Of a stretch of DNA of 36,842 nucleotides, positions 1 to 7,293 are shown one piece after another. Position 1 is the stretch's first letter, and every line of letters begins with the position of its first letter. The position numbers were made by a program, and so were the translations under genes. Source of the stretch: UBA6115 sp964534515 (GTDB taxonomy: Bacteria > Bacillota > Clostridia > Christensenellales > Aristaeellaceae). The notes under the pieces were generated by a model. That model did no database searches and was not told the DNA's origin. It was given only the letters and a program-made list of their open reading frames with translations. The stretch spans positions 1 through 36,842 of the forward strand of contig CAZHPW010000007.1 of the NCBI GenBank assembly GCA_964534515.1. Reading direction: 5' to 3'.

Positions 1-145
1 CGCCCTCCCAGGTGCCCTGGTTGAAGCTCTTGTCGTCGATGGTGCCGATGTCGGTAATCATGGCGATTTCATAGGTCTCGCTTGCCAGAGAGACCACGGG
101 CAGCATCAGCGCCAAAATCATCACGATAGCCAGAAGTTTCCTCAT
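1..145 (-). CDS. BMP-family (PnrA/Med-like) substrate-binding protein, N-terminal fragment
   Basis: Only the first 48 codons are in the window; the gene runs off the left edge. The product begins with a hydrophobic signal sequence (MRKLLAIVMILALMLPVVSLA) followed by YEIAMITDIGTIDDKSFNQG, which matches the start of basic-membrane-protein (BMP/Med/PnrA) family binding proteins. In Bacillota these deliver nucleosides, or less often other solutes, to an ABC transporter. The start ATG (143-145) is preceded by AAGGAGGAAC, a near-perfect ribosome binding site. No cysteine lies in the visible 48 residues, so the usual lipobox is missing and cleavage after an Ala-type site is expected instead. The family call is fairly firm from the ligand-site start; the transported substrate cannot be read from this fragment. 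Confidence 0.8.
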   Translation of the reverse strand, partial: MRKLLAIVMILALMLPVVSLASETYEIAMITDIGTIDDKSFNQGTWEG

Positions 146-169
146 GAATAGTTCCTCCTTAAATATTGA

Positions 170-186
170 TAGAAACGGTGTTTCTA
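170..186. promoter_or_regulatory. 17-bp perfect palindrome, possible operator in the BMP gene leader
   Basis: TAGAAAC-GGT-GTTTCTA has 7-bp perfect arms around a 3-bp centre. It sits just downstream of the candidate minus-strand promoter (196-225), at roughly +4 to +20, and upstream of the ribosome binding site of the BMP-family gene. That is a usual place for a repressor operator. The regulator is unknown. It could also be a short mRNA hairpin. Confidence 0.45.
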
Positions 187-195
187 AGTACTGAC

Positions 196-225
196 AGTAT
201 ACCACCAATTCAAATGTATATTCAA
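196..225 (-). promoter_or_regulatory. Candidate sigma-A promoter for the BMP-family gene
   Basis: On the minus strand a -35 box TTGAAT (220-225) is separated by 18 bp from a -10 box TATACT (196-201). The inferred start site is near 189, giving a leader of about 45 nt before the ATG at 145. Confidence 0.55.
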
Positions 226-336
226 GAAAAATTGCGTTTCCTGTACACAAAACGAGGATTATCCGCTTTTTGTAGGGGTTAATGAAAACGCTCCCGCGGG
301 CAGACTGAAATACGCTTTGTTCTATAATGTGCATTC

Positions 337-368
337 AAAAAGACTGCCGTTTACCGGCAGTCTTTTTT
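337..368 (-). terminator. Rho-independent terminator, bidirectional
   Basis: AGACTGCCG (341-349) and CGGCAGTCT (355-363) form a 9-bp perfect stem with a 5-nt loop. A-rich sequence precedes it and a T run follows, so it can work in both directions. It lies just downstream of the FMN-binding-protein gene on the minus strand and most likely ends that transcript. Confidence 0.85.
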
Positions 369-385
369 GATGAGTATAGTTCTTA

Positions 386-844
386 TTACTCCGTGGGCAG
401 GGCGTAAAGGCCGCGGTTGAGGCCGTCATTGATGGAGGAAATCAATTTGCTGGAGCGCAGGGTGGCCGCGGTGAAGGTGTCGGTGTCCTTGGTGATGTTG
501 GCGGGGTAGTACAGGTCCTGCAGAGCGGACACTTCCTTGCCGATGAGGTAATCGGCCAGGTCCTGGTACTGCTGGGTCACGCCCAGGATGGCTTTGTCCT
601 CGCTCTTGAGGTAGTTCACATCCCGATAACCCAAAGCGCGGTAGCGGATTTCGGTAAACTTGTTGTCTTCCAAAGTAAACTGAACTTCAATCTGCTTGGG
701 GTCAATGTAGCCGCCGCGGTAGGTGCCGTCCGGATAGGCCTGGGCGGTGGTGGCGGACGCGGCGGGGGTGCTGGTGGTGGCGACGGCCAGGATACCGGCA
801 GTCAGGGCCACGACGAGGGCAAGGGCAATCAAAGCTTTTTTCAT
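386..844 (-). CDS. Secreted FMN-binding-domain protein (152 aa)
   Basis: The protein has an N-terminal signal or anchor segment (MKKALIALALVVALTAGILAVA) and then a single domain beginning YPDGTYRGGY at residue 37. The later segments resemble the small extracellular FMN-binding domain family: NYLKSEDKAILG, a YLIGK stretch, and TFTAATLRS followed by LISSINDGLNRGLY. In that family a threonine in an SGAT-like motif can carry covalent FMN. Here the motif reads TAAT (125-128), with Ala in place of the usual Gly, while the final Thr and downstream Ser are kept. The start at 842-844 was chosen because CCAGGAGGAAAAC lies immediately upstream and the signal sequence begins there; an in-frame upstream ATG at 910 overlaps the promoter. 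The gene has its own promoter and terminator, so it is probably monocistronic. A role in extracytoplasmic electron transfer is inferred. Confidence 0.75.
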   Translation of the reverse strand: MKKALIALALVVALTAGILAVATTSTPAASATTAQAYPDGTYRGGYIDPKQIEVQFTLEDNKFTEIRYRALGYRDVNYLKSEDKAILGVTQQYQDLADYLIGKEVSALQDLYYPANITKDTDTFTAATLRSSKLISSINDGLNRGLYALPTE

Positions 845-875
845 GGGTTTTCCTCCTGGGTGGTTATTTGTCATA

Positions 876-904
876 ATTGTACCAATAGAGCAGAGCATGT
901 TCAA
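876..904 (-). promoter_or_regulatory. Candidate sigma-A promoter for the FMN-binding-protein gene
   Basis: On the minus strand a -35 box TTGAAC (899-904) is separated by exactly 17 bp from a -10 box TACAAT (876-881). Transcription would start near 869, about 25 nt before the ATG at 844. Confidence 0.6.
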
Positions 905-1015
905 TATCAATCAAGGCATTATATTGGTTTAATTTGTCATTATTAGCACAGATAGAAAGCTTATCATAACACTGATAGCGATTGGTTGCTTATCGCTTAC
1001 ATTATTATAGAAAGA

Positions 1016-1040
1016 GCAGGCCCGCGCACAGCGGGCCTGC
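1016..1040 (-). terminator. Probable terminator of rpiB
   Basis: GCAGGCCCGC (1016-1025) and GCGGGCCTGC (1031-1040) make a 10-bp GC-rich stem with a 5-nt loop, 20 nt downstream of the rpiB stop codon. On the minus strand it is followed by TCTTTCTAT, a weak T tract, so termination may be incomplete. Confidence 0.65.
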
Positions 1041-1059
1041 CAAAGGGAGTGCAGATAAT

Positions 1060-1539
1060 TTACAGGACGCCCTGGTCCTTTTCTGTGGGCAGGCTGTCCA
1101 GGTAGTCCTGCTCAATCTCATGGATGAGGGCAACCCGGCCGGCATGGCGGCCGCCTTCAAATTGCGCCTCCAGGAACTGGGTCACTATCATCCGCGCGAG
1201 GCCAGGGCCCACCACGCGCGCGCCCAGGGCCAGCATGTTGGCGTTGTTGTGCTGGCGCGCCAGGACGGCGGAATAGGTCTCCGAGCAATTGACGCAGCGG
1301 ATGCCGGGCACCTTGTTGGCGGAGATGGAGATGCCCACCCCGGTGCCGCAGAAGATGAGTCCAAACTCGCACTCACCACTGGCCACAGCCTCCGCGGCCT
1401 TGCGGCCATAGACCGGGTAATCAGCCCGCTCTCCCTCGTACACGCCAAAATCCTTGTATTCAAGGCCCTGCTCCTTGAGCAGCAGCACAATTTCTTCCTT
1501 CAGCGGCAGCCCCGCGTGGTCACAGCCCAATGCGATCAT
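1060..1539 (-). CDS. rpiB: Ribose-5-phosphate isomerase B
   Basis: This 159-residue protein has the normal RpiB/LacAB-family length. It shows the GCDHAG motif (residues 5-10), the catalytic cysteine region FCGTGVGISISANK (Cys64), and HNNANMLALGAR in the second half. It interconverts ribose 5-phosphate and ribulose 5-phosphate in the cytoplasm, linking the pentose phosphate pathway to PRPP supply. That fits its position beside nucleotide-synthesis operons, although it is transcribed away from them. The start MIALGCDHAG at 1537-1539 was chosen over an upstream ATG (1581) because family members begin here and AGAGGGGAG precedes it. A possible -10 box TATACT lies at 1570-1575 (minus) with no clear -35. 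LacA/LacB isomerases are related, but the active-site pattern favours RpiB. Confidence 0.93.
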   Translation of the reverse strand: MIALGCDHAGLPLKEEIVLLLKEQGLEYKDFGVYEGERADYPVYGRKAAEAVASGECEFGLIFCGTGVGISISANKVPGIRCVNCSETYSAVLARQHNNANMLALGARVVGPGLARMIVTQFLEAQFEGGRHAGRVALIHEIEQDYLDSLPTEKDQGVL

Positions 1540-1654
1540 GTTTGTCTCCCCTCTGTTTTCTATAAAAAGAGTATAACCCAATTCCCACCCTTTCGCTACT
1601 GGAATGCCTTGTTTTTCCTTGATAAATCAGAAAAAATAGCCCTTTAAGACAAAC

Positions 1655-1683
1655 TTGACAAGGGCAATGCCCCTTGATAAAAT
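1655..1683 (+). promoter_or_regulatory. Consensus promoter of the pyr operon with palindromic spacer
   Basis: A perfect -35 box TTGACA (1655-1660), a 17-bp spacer and a -10 box TAAAAT (1678-1683) lie 53 nt before the pyrC ATG. The spacer contains the palindrome GGGCAATGCCC (1662-1672; 5-bp arms and a single central base), nested in an imperfect CAAGGG/CCCTTG repeat. A regulator bound there would block RNA polymerase. The predicted untranslated leader of about 45 nt is too short for a PyrR-type attenuator. Confidence 0.8.
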
Positions 1684-1735
1684 GCGTCGGAGCGAAAACA
1701 CGCCGGGCCATTTGCCTGATGGATTGGAGGTTGTG

Positions 1736-3001
1736 ATGCACTTTCGAATCACCGGGGTTAAATATCACGCGCAGGGGGAAATTAAGCGCGGGGAACTTGT
1801 CTTCCAGGACGGGCAATGGCGTTTTGACACCGAAACAAGGCCTGATTGTCCCCAAATCCTCTTGTCCGGCTCCGACCTTCACTGTTTTCCGGGTTTCACC
1901 GATGTCCATGTACATCTGAGGGAACCCGGTTTTTCTTATAAAGAGACCATTCAATCCGGCACCCAGGCCGCCGCGCGCGGCGGGTTCACCAGCCTCATCA
2001 CCATGCCAAACTTAAAGCCGGTGCCCGACAGCCTGCCCCATTTACAGGAGCAGCTTGACCTGATTAAACGGGACGCGCGGGTACAGGTGCTTCCCTTGGG
2101 CGCCATCACCCGGGAGCAAAAAGGCCAGGAGCTGGCCGACCTCACCGACCTTGCCCCCCATGTCGCCGGATTTTCTGATGACGGCCACGGGGTGCAAAAA
2201 GACGGCATCATGGAGCAGGCCATGGTGAAGGCCAAGGCGCTCAATCAAATCATCGTCGCCCACTGCGAGGACAACAGCCTGCTTGAAGGCGGCTACATCC
2301 ACAAAGGGGACTGGGCGCACGCCCACGGCCATCAGGGCATCCCGTCTGAAAGCGAATGGAAGCAGGTGGAGCGCGACCTCATGCTGGTTGAGAAAACCGG
2401 CTGCCGCTACCATGTCTGCCATGTCAGCACCAAGGAGACGGTGGATTTGATCCGCAAAGCCAAGGCCAGGGGCCTGGATGTGAGCTGCGAAACCGCGCCG
2501 CATTACCTGGTACTGGATGACAGCCAGCTTCAGGACGAGGGCCGCTTCAAGATGAACCCGCCCATCCGCAGCCTTGAGGACCAAAAGGCGCTGATTGCAG
2601 GGCTGCTGGACGGCACGGTGGACATGATTGCGACCGACCACGCTCCCCACTCCGCGGAAGAAAAGGCCAAGGGCTTAAAGGGCAGCATGAACGGCGTGGT
2701 CGGCCTGGAGACCGCCTTTCCGGTGCTCTACACCGGCCTGGTCAAAACCGGCATAATGCCGCTTGAAACGCTTCTTTCCGCCATGATAGACAAGCCCAAC
2801 GCGCGCTATAATATCAAGCCGACCGGCTTGACCCTGTTTGACTTAAACGCGGAGTACGAGGTGAACCCCGAGGACTTCCTCACCCTGGGCAAGGCCTCGC
2901 CCTTTACCGGCATGAAGGTCTTTGGAAAGTGTCTCCTAACCACCGCCTTTGACAAGACGGCCTATATGGACCCCGGTTTGAGCGAAGGAGGCCGGAAATG
3001 A
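1736..3001 (+). CDS. pyrC: Dihydroorotase, class I
   Basis: It converts N-carbamoyl-L-aspartate to dihydroorotate, step three of UMP synthesis. The 421-residue length fits class I enzymes. Metal-site residues are all visible: HVHLR (His58, His60), SDDGHGVQ (Asp148/149), AHCED (His176), CHVST (His229) and ATDHAPHS (Asp301). The start at 1736 is preceded by TTGGAGG. The reading frame stays open back to a TTG at 1655, but that codon is the -35 box of the promoter, so it cannot be translated from this transcript. It is first gene of the pyr operon, and its TGA overlaps the pyrK ATG as ATGA. Confidence 0.95.
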   Translation: MHFRITGVKYHAQGEIKRGELVFQDGQWRFDTETRPDCPQILLSGSDLHCFPGFTDVHVHLREPGFSYKETIQSGTQAAARGGFTSLITMPNLKPVPDSLPHLQEQLDLIKRDARVQVLPLGAITREQKGQELADLTDLAPHVAGFSDDGHGVQKDGIMEQAMVKAKALNQIIVAHCEDNSLLEGGYIHKGDWAHAHGHQGIPSESEWKQVERDLMLVEKTGCRYHVCHVSTKETVDLIRKAKARGLDVSCETAPHYLVLDDSQLQDEGRFKMNPPIRSLEDQKALIAGLLDGTVDMIATDHAPHSAEEKAKGLKGSMNGVVGLETAFPVLYTGLVKTGIMPLETLLSAMIDKPNARYNIKPTGLTLFDLNAEYEVNPEDFLTLGKASPFTGMKVFGKCLLTTAFDKTAYMDPGLSEGGRK

Positions 3002-3729
3002 AACAGGTGGTTTGGGAACTGAGGGAGCACACGGAAATCGCGAAGAACACCTATTTAATGCGACTTTCCGGCGATACAAGCAGCCTGAGCAATCCAGGTC
3101 AGTTTGTGGAAGTGAGCCTGCCGGGCTTTTACCTGCGGCGGCCTTTCTCCGTCTGTGATTACAAAGAAAATGAAGCCACCCTCATTTACAAGGTGCTGGG
3201 TCAGGGCACCAAGAGCATGACAGCCTATGAACCCGGGCTGAAACTGGACGTGCTCTGCGGCCTGGGCAACGGCTTTGACCTTGAGAAGAGCGGGGATAAG
3301 CCCCTCCTCATCGGCGGCGGGGTGGGCGTGCCCCCCTTGTACCGCCTGTGCAAGGAATTGCGCGAACAGGGCAAGGAAGTCACGGTGGTGCTGGGCTTCA
3401 ACACCCGGGAAGAAGTGTTTTATGAGCGGGAGTTTTCTGACCTGGGCGCTCAGGTCACCGTGTGCACCATGGACGGCTCACTGGGCCAAAAAGGCCTGGT
3501 GACGGACGCCTGCCAGTTTGATGAGCACACCTACTCCTACGCCTGCGGGCCGCTCCCCATGCTCAAAGCCATCTGCCAGCAATCCACAATCCCCGGTGAA
3601 GTCAGCCTGGAGGAGCGCATGGGCTGCGGCTTTGGCGCGTGCATGGGCTGCACGGTGATGACGGTGAACGGCCCCAAGCGCGTGTGCAAGGAAGGGCCGG
3701 TCTTTTTAAAGGAGGCGCTGACATGGTGA
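2998..3729 (+). CDS. pyrK: Dihydroorotate dehydrogenase B, electron-transfer subunit
   Basis: This 243-residue FAD/[2Fe-2S] subunit passes electrons from dihydroorotate oxidation, via PyrD, to NAD+. The FAD-binding part contains YLRRPFSV (46-52), the nucleotide-binding part GGGVGVPPLYRL (about 106-117), and the C-terminus carries the cluster ligands Cys210, Cys215, Cys218 and Cys230. Its presence next to pyrD defines the NAD-dependent class 1B enzyme typical of Gram-positive bacteria. It overlaps pyrC by 4 nt and pyrD by 7 nt, so translation is likely coupled and subunits made in step. Members of this family also serve other oxidoreductases, but the operon leaves little doubt here. Confidence 0.95.
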   Translation: MKQVVWELREHTEIAKNTYLMRLSGDTSSLSNPGQFVEVSLPGFYLRRPFSVCDYKENEATLIYKVLGQGTKSMTAYEPGLKLDVLCGLGNGFDLEKSGDKPLLIGGGVGVPPLYRLCKELREQGKEVTVVLGFNTREEVFYEREFSDLGAQVTVCTMDGSLGQKGLVTDACQFDEHTYSYACGPLPMLKAICQQSTIPGEVSLEERMGCGFGACMGCTVMTVNGPKRVCKEGPVFLKEALTW

Positions 3730-4634
3730 ACCTGCAAGTCAACCTGTGCGGCATAACGCTTTCCAACCCAGTCATGGCCGCCAGCGGCACCTTTGGCTTT
3801 GGCCAGGAGTTTGCCAAACTATATGACGTCAACCAGCTGGGAAGTTTTTCCTTCAAGGGTACCACCCTCCTTCCAAGAGACGGCAACCCCACGCCCCGCA
3901 TCGCCGAGACGCCGTCCGGCATGCTCAACGCAGTGGGCCTTCAAAACCCGGGCGTTCACAAGGTGATTGAAGAGGAGCTGCCCGGCATCAGCCGGATATT
4001 TTCCAAGCCCGTCATGGCCAACGTGAGCGGCTTTTCAGTGTCGGACTATGTGACAGTCTGCGAACTATTGGACCCCTGCCCCCAGGTGGGCTGGCATGAG
4101 GTCAACGTATCCTGCCCCAATGTGCACGGCGGCGGGATGAGCTTTGGCACCCTGCCCGAGTCAGCGGCCGAGGTGACCAGGGCGGTCAAAAAGGTGTGCA
4201 AAAAGCCGGTCATCATCAAGCTGTCCCCCAATGTGACCGACATCGTGGCGGTAGCAAAGGCATGTGAGGACGCGGGGGCGGACGGCCTCAGCCTGATTAA
4301 CACCCTGCTGGGCTTAAGGCTCAACCTGAAGACCAGGAAGCCGCTCTTGCCCTTTATAACCGGCGGACTGTCCGGCCCCGCGGTCTTCCCGGTCGCCTTG
4401 AGAATGGTCTACCAGGTGTATGCGGCGGTCAAGATTCCCATCATCGGCATGGGCGGTATCTCTAGCGCCTATGACGTGCTGGAAATGATGCTGGCCGGCG
4501 CCACCGCGGTGCAGGTAGGCAGCGCCAACCTGGTCAACCCCTTTGCCTGCCCGGACATCATCAAAGAGCTTCCCCGCGTCATGGCGGAGTACAATATCAC
4601 TTCTTTGCAGGACATTATAGGAGGTGCCCACTAA
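3723..4634 (+). CDS. pyrD: Dihydroorotate dehydrogenase B, catalytic subunit (class 1B)
   Basis: This 303-residue FMN flavoprotein oxidises dihydroorotate to orotate with PyrK as partner. Class 1 features include ASGTFGFG near the N-terminus, LNAVGLQNPG (68-77) and the catalytic cysteine in NVSCPNVHGGG (Cys131). FMN-phosphate binding residues are in IIGMGGISS and AVQVGSANL near the C-terminus. The start at 3723 lies inside the end of pyrK and is preceded by AAAGGAGGCGCTGAC. An in-frame upstream ATG at 3639 would extend it through coding sequence of pyrK and is not used by the family. Its TAA shares one base with the pyrF ATG. Confidence 0.96.
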   Translation: MVNLQVNLCGITLSNPVMAASGTFGFGQEFAKLYDVNQLGSFSFKGTTLLPRDGNPTPRIAETPSGMLNAVGLQNPGVHKVIEEELPGISRIFSKPVMANVSGFSVSDYVTVCELLDPCPQVGWHEVNVSCPNVHGGGMSFGTLPESAAEVTRAVKKVCKKPVIIKLSPNVTDIVAVAKACEDAGADGLSLINTLLGLRLNLKTRKPLLPFITGGLSGPAVFPVALRMVYQVYAAVKIPIIGMGGISSAYDVLEMMLAGATAVQVGSANLVNPFACPDIIKELPRVMAEYNITSLQDIIGGAH

Positions 4635-5335
4635 TGGCCAAGGATGTCATGGTTGCCCTGGATTTCCCCGACCGCGAGACCACGCTTCACTTTCTGGACC
4701 AGTTTAAGGACGAGAAACCCTATGTCAAAATCGGCATGGAGCTCTTCTACGCCCAGGGGCCGGACATGGTGCGCGAAATCAAGGCGCGCGGGCACAAAAT
4801 CTTTCTGGACCTGAAATTGCACGACATCCCCAACACCGTGGCCGGCGCCGCGCGCTCCCTGCGCGGACTGGGCGTTGACATGATGAACCTGCATGCAGGG
4901 GGCGGCATCGCCATGATGAAGGCGGCGGCAGATATCTTGAAGGACACTTCCGGCACGCCGACCAAGTTGATTGCCGTGACCGTGTTGACAAGCCTCAATC
5001 AGGAAGCGCTGACCCAGGAAGTCTGGGTGAACCGGAATGTGGATGAGACCGTGCTGCACTACGCGGCCAACGCCAAGACAGCGGGCCTGGACGGCGTGGT
5101 CTGCTCGCCCCTTGAAGCCGGGAAGGTGCATGACAAGCTGGGCAAGGACTTCCTGACGGTAACGCCCGGCGTGCGCTTTGCCACCAACGACACGGGCGAC
5201 CAGCAGCGTGTCACCACGCCGCAGAAAGCCAATGAGCTGGGCGCTGACTACATCGTGGTCGGCCGCCCCATCACCAAGGCGGAAGACGCCGTTGCCGCTT
5301 ACAGGAGGTGCATGAATGAATTCCTCGGTCGCTGA
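4634..5335 (+). CDS. pyrF: Orotidine-5'-phosphate decarboxylase
   Basis: It catalyses the last step to UMP, decarboxylation of OMP. The 233-residue protein is the short bacterial type I form. The signature DLKLHDIPNTV (59-69) supplies the catalytic Asp59-Lys61-Asp64 group, VALDFPDRE opens the barrel, and VVGRPIT near the end binds phosphate. It starts within the stop codon of pyrD (TAATG), with AGGAGGTGCCCACTA just upstream. Its last 20 bases overlap the start of pyrE. Confidence 0.96.
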   Translation: MAKDVMVALDFPDRETTLHFLDQFKDEKPYVKIGMELFYAQGPDMVREIKARGHKIFLDLKLHDIPNTVAGAARSLRGLGVDMMNLHAGGGIAMMKAAADILKDTSGTPTKLIAVTVLTSLNQEALTQEVWVNRNVDETVLHYAANAKTAGLDGVVCSPLEAGKVHDKLGKDFLTVTPGVRFATNDTGDQQRVTTPQKANELGADYIVVGRPITKAEDAVAAYRRCMNEFLGR

Positions 5336-5966
5336 GAACATCGCAAGCGGGCTGCTCAAAATCGGCGCAGTCTTCCTGCGCCCCAATGAGCCCTTTACCT
5401 GGGCCTCCGGCATTAAAAGCCCCATTTACTGTGACAACCGCTTAACCCTGTCAGACCCCGCGCTTCGCACAACGATAGAAACCGCTATCGCGGACACTGT
5501 CAAAGCCAAGTATCCCGAGGCTAATTGCCTCATGGGCACCAGCACCGCGGGCATCCCCCACGCCGCCATCGCCGCCCACATCCTGGGGCTGCCCATGGGC
5601 TATGTCAGAAGCGGCAACAAGGACCACGGCCGCAACAACCGCATTGAGGGCCGCCTGGACAAGGGCTGGAAGGTCGTGGTCGTGGAGGACTTGATTTCAA
5701 CCGGCGGCAGCGTGATTGAGGTGGTGGAAGCTCTGCGCGAGGCGGGCGCTGAAGTGCTGGGTGTCATCAGCATCTTTACCTACGGCATGAAGGCGGGTCT
5801 GACGCGCCTGGCCGAAGCCAAGGTGGAGAACACCAGCCTCACCGATTTTGACACGATTGTTCAGGTGGCTGCCCGGGAAGGCAGCATCCAGCCTGACGAT
5901 ATAATCCGACTCAAGGCATTCCGGGACAACCCCAAGGACGAAAATTGGATGAAGGAGACCGTATGA
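5316..5966 (+). CDS. pyrE: Orotate phosphoribosyltransferase
   Basis: It joins orotate to PRPP to give OMP. The 216-residue protein has the PRPP-binding loop VVVVEDLISTGGSV at about 118-131 and the catalytic flexible loop KDHGRNNRIEG. The N-terminal SGIKSPIYCDNR is characteristic of bacterial PyrE. AGGAGG is placed 7 nt before the ATG at 5316; another ATG four bases upstream is in the pyrF frame. The 20-nt overlap with pyrF and the ATGA overlap with pyrB indicate coupled translation. Confidence 0.95.
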   Translation: MNSSVAENIASGLLKIGAVFLRPNEPFTWASGIKSPIYCDNRLTLSDPALRTTIETAIADTVKAKYPEANCLMGTSTAGIPHAAIAAHILGLPMGYVRSGNKDHGRNNRIEGRLDKGWKVVVVEDLISTGGSVIEVVEALREAGAEVLGVISIFTYGMKAGLTRLAEAKVENTSLTDFDTIVQVAAREGSIQPDDIIRLKAFRDNPKDENWMKETV

Positions 5967-6877
5967 GGCACATCACCAGCATCACCGACCTGAGCCTGGA
6001 AGAAATCGACCAACTCATCAAAACCGCGCAGGACATCATTGAAAACCCCGTCAAGTACCGCGACCTTTGCCGCTACAAGAAGCTGGCAACCCTCTTCTTT
6101 GAACCATCCACCAGGACCAGGCTGAGCTTTGAGGCCGCCATGTACGAACTGGGCGGCCAGGTGCTGGGCTTCTCGGAGGCCAACTCCTCCTCCGCCGCCA
6201 AGGGCGAGAGCGTGGCGGACACCATCCGCACCGTGTGCTGCTATGCCGACATCATCGCCATGCGCCACCCCAAGGAAGGCGCGCCCACCGTGGCCTCCCG
6301 CTATGCCTCAGTGCCCGTCATCAACGGCGGGGACGGCGGCCACAACCACCCCACCCAGACGCTGACCGACCTGTTGACCATCCAAATGGAAAAAGGCCAC
6401 CTGGACAACCTGACCATCGGCCTTTGCGGCGACCTGAAGTTTGGCCGTACCGTTCACTCCCTCATCACCGCCATGTGCCGCTACCCGGGCATCCGCTTTG
6501 TGCTGGTATCGCCTGAGGAGCTCAAGGTGCCCAGCTATGTGAAAATTCCCCTGAAGGAAGGCAAGGTGCCCTACACCCAGACCACAGACTTGATGAGCGT
6601 GATGCCGGAGTTGGACATCCTCTACATGACCCGCGTGCAAAGGGAGCGTTTCTTTAACGAGGCGGACTACATCCGCTTAAAGGACAGCTATATTTTGACC
6701 CCCGAAAAACTGCAAAGCGCCAAGAGCGACCTGAGCATCCTGCACCCCCTGCCCCGTGTCAACGAAATTTCCACCGCCATTGATACCGACCCCCGGGCTG
6801 TGTACTTCAAACAGGCGCTCTACGGCAAATACATCCGCATGGCGCTGATTCTGATGCTGCTGGAGGTAAACGCATGA
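5963..6877 (+). CDS. pyrB: Aspartate carbamoyltransferase, catalytic subunit
   Basis: It condenses carbamoyl phosphate and aspartate, the committed step of pyrimidine synthesis. The 304-residue protein carries the carbamoyl-phosphate loop FFEPSTRTRLSFE (46-58), HPTQTLTDL in the middle, and LHPLPRVNEI near the C-terminus. The start at 5963 (MRHITSI) follows AAGGAG; an in-frame ATG six codons upstream lies inside pyrE. Normally pyrB precedes pyrC in Bacillus-type operons; here it is next to last, paired with pyrI. It overlaps pyrI by ATGA. Confidence 0.95.
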   Translation: MRHITSITDLSLEEIDQLIKTAQDIIENPVKYRDLCRYKKLATLFFEPSTRTRLSFEAAMYELGGQVLGFSEANSSSAAKGESVADTIRTVCCYADIIAMRHPKEGAPTVASRYASVPVINGGDGGHNHPTQTLTDLLTIQMEKGHLDNLTIGLCGDLKFGRTVHSLITAMCRYPGIRFVLVSPEELKVPSYVKIPLKEGKVPYTQTTDLMSVMPELDILYMTRVQRERFFNEADYIRLKDSYILTPEKLQSAKSDLSILHPLPRVNEISTAIDTDPRAVYFKQALYGKYIRMALILMLLEVNA

Positions 6878-7293
6878 ACATTGATTCCATCAACAACGGC
6901 ATAGTCATTGACCACATCAAAGCCGGCCAGGCCATGAAAATCTATGACTTCCTGGACCTGGACAAACTGGACTGCCCGGTTGCCATCATCAAGAACGCGT
7001 CCAGCAACAAGCAGCAGAAAAAGGACATCATTAAGATTGACTCCCAGCTGGATGTGGACCTAAACGCCCTGGGCTACATTGACCCCAACATCACCATCAA
7101 CATCATTGTGGACGGCGTCAGGGTCAAAAAGTACCACCCGGAACTGCCGCTCACCATCACCAACATCATCCGCTGCAAAAACCCGCGCTGCATCACCAGC
7201 ATCGAGCAGGAGCTGCCCCATGTCTTCAAGCTCACCAACCGCGAGAAGGACGAGTACCGCTGCGTGTACTGCGAGAGCCGCGCGAATATTTGA
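6874..7293 (+). CDS. pyrI: Aspartate carbamoyltransferase, regulatory subunit
   Basis: This 139-residue subunit binds nucleotides (CTP/ATP in known cases) and makes the transcarbamoylase allosteric. The C-terminal zinc site is intact: Cys101, Cys106, Cys130 and Cys133, with the same spacing as the E. coli subunit. The N-terminal half matches the effector-binding domain (GIVIDHIKAGQA, near 9-20). Bacillus ATCases lack this subunit, so its presence implies feedback control of enzyme activity here. That is notable because no PyrR-type RNA control is visible for the operon. It is the last pyr gene; an IR at 7311-7333 follows but lacks a T tract. Confidence 0.93.
   Translation: MNIDSINNGIVIDHIKAGQAMKIYDFLDLDKLDCPVAIIKNASSNKQQKKDIIKIDSQLDVDLNALGYIDPNITINIIVDGVRVKKYHPELPLTITNIIRCKNPRCITSIEQELPHVFKLTNREKDEYRCVYCESRANI

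Noticed and set aside
977..997. Short inverted repeat AGCGAT/ATCGCT between rpiB and the FMN protein gene
   Set aside because: The arms are only 6 bp with no link to a promoter or start; expected by chance in an AT-rich spacer.
982..1647. 221-residue plus-strand frame opposite rpiB
   Set aside because: It is the complementary frame of a clear RpiB and resembles no protein; GC-rich DNA leaves such frames open by chance. The same holds for the many long frames opposite purL, purD, purF, leuC and the peptidase gene.
1684..1735. PyrR-binding attenuator before pyrC
   Set aside because: The leader from the strong promoter is only about 45 nt and no terminator/antiterminator pair fits.
1655..1735. 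Longer PyrC starting at TTG 1655
   Set aside because: That TTG is the -35 box, the extra 27 residues do not resemble dihydroorotase, and the ATG at 1736 has a ribosome binding site.
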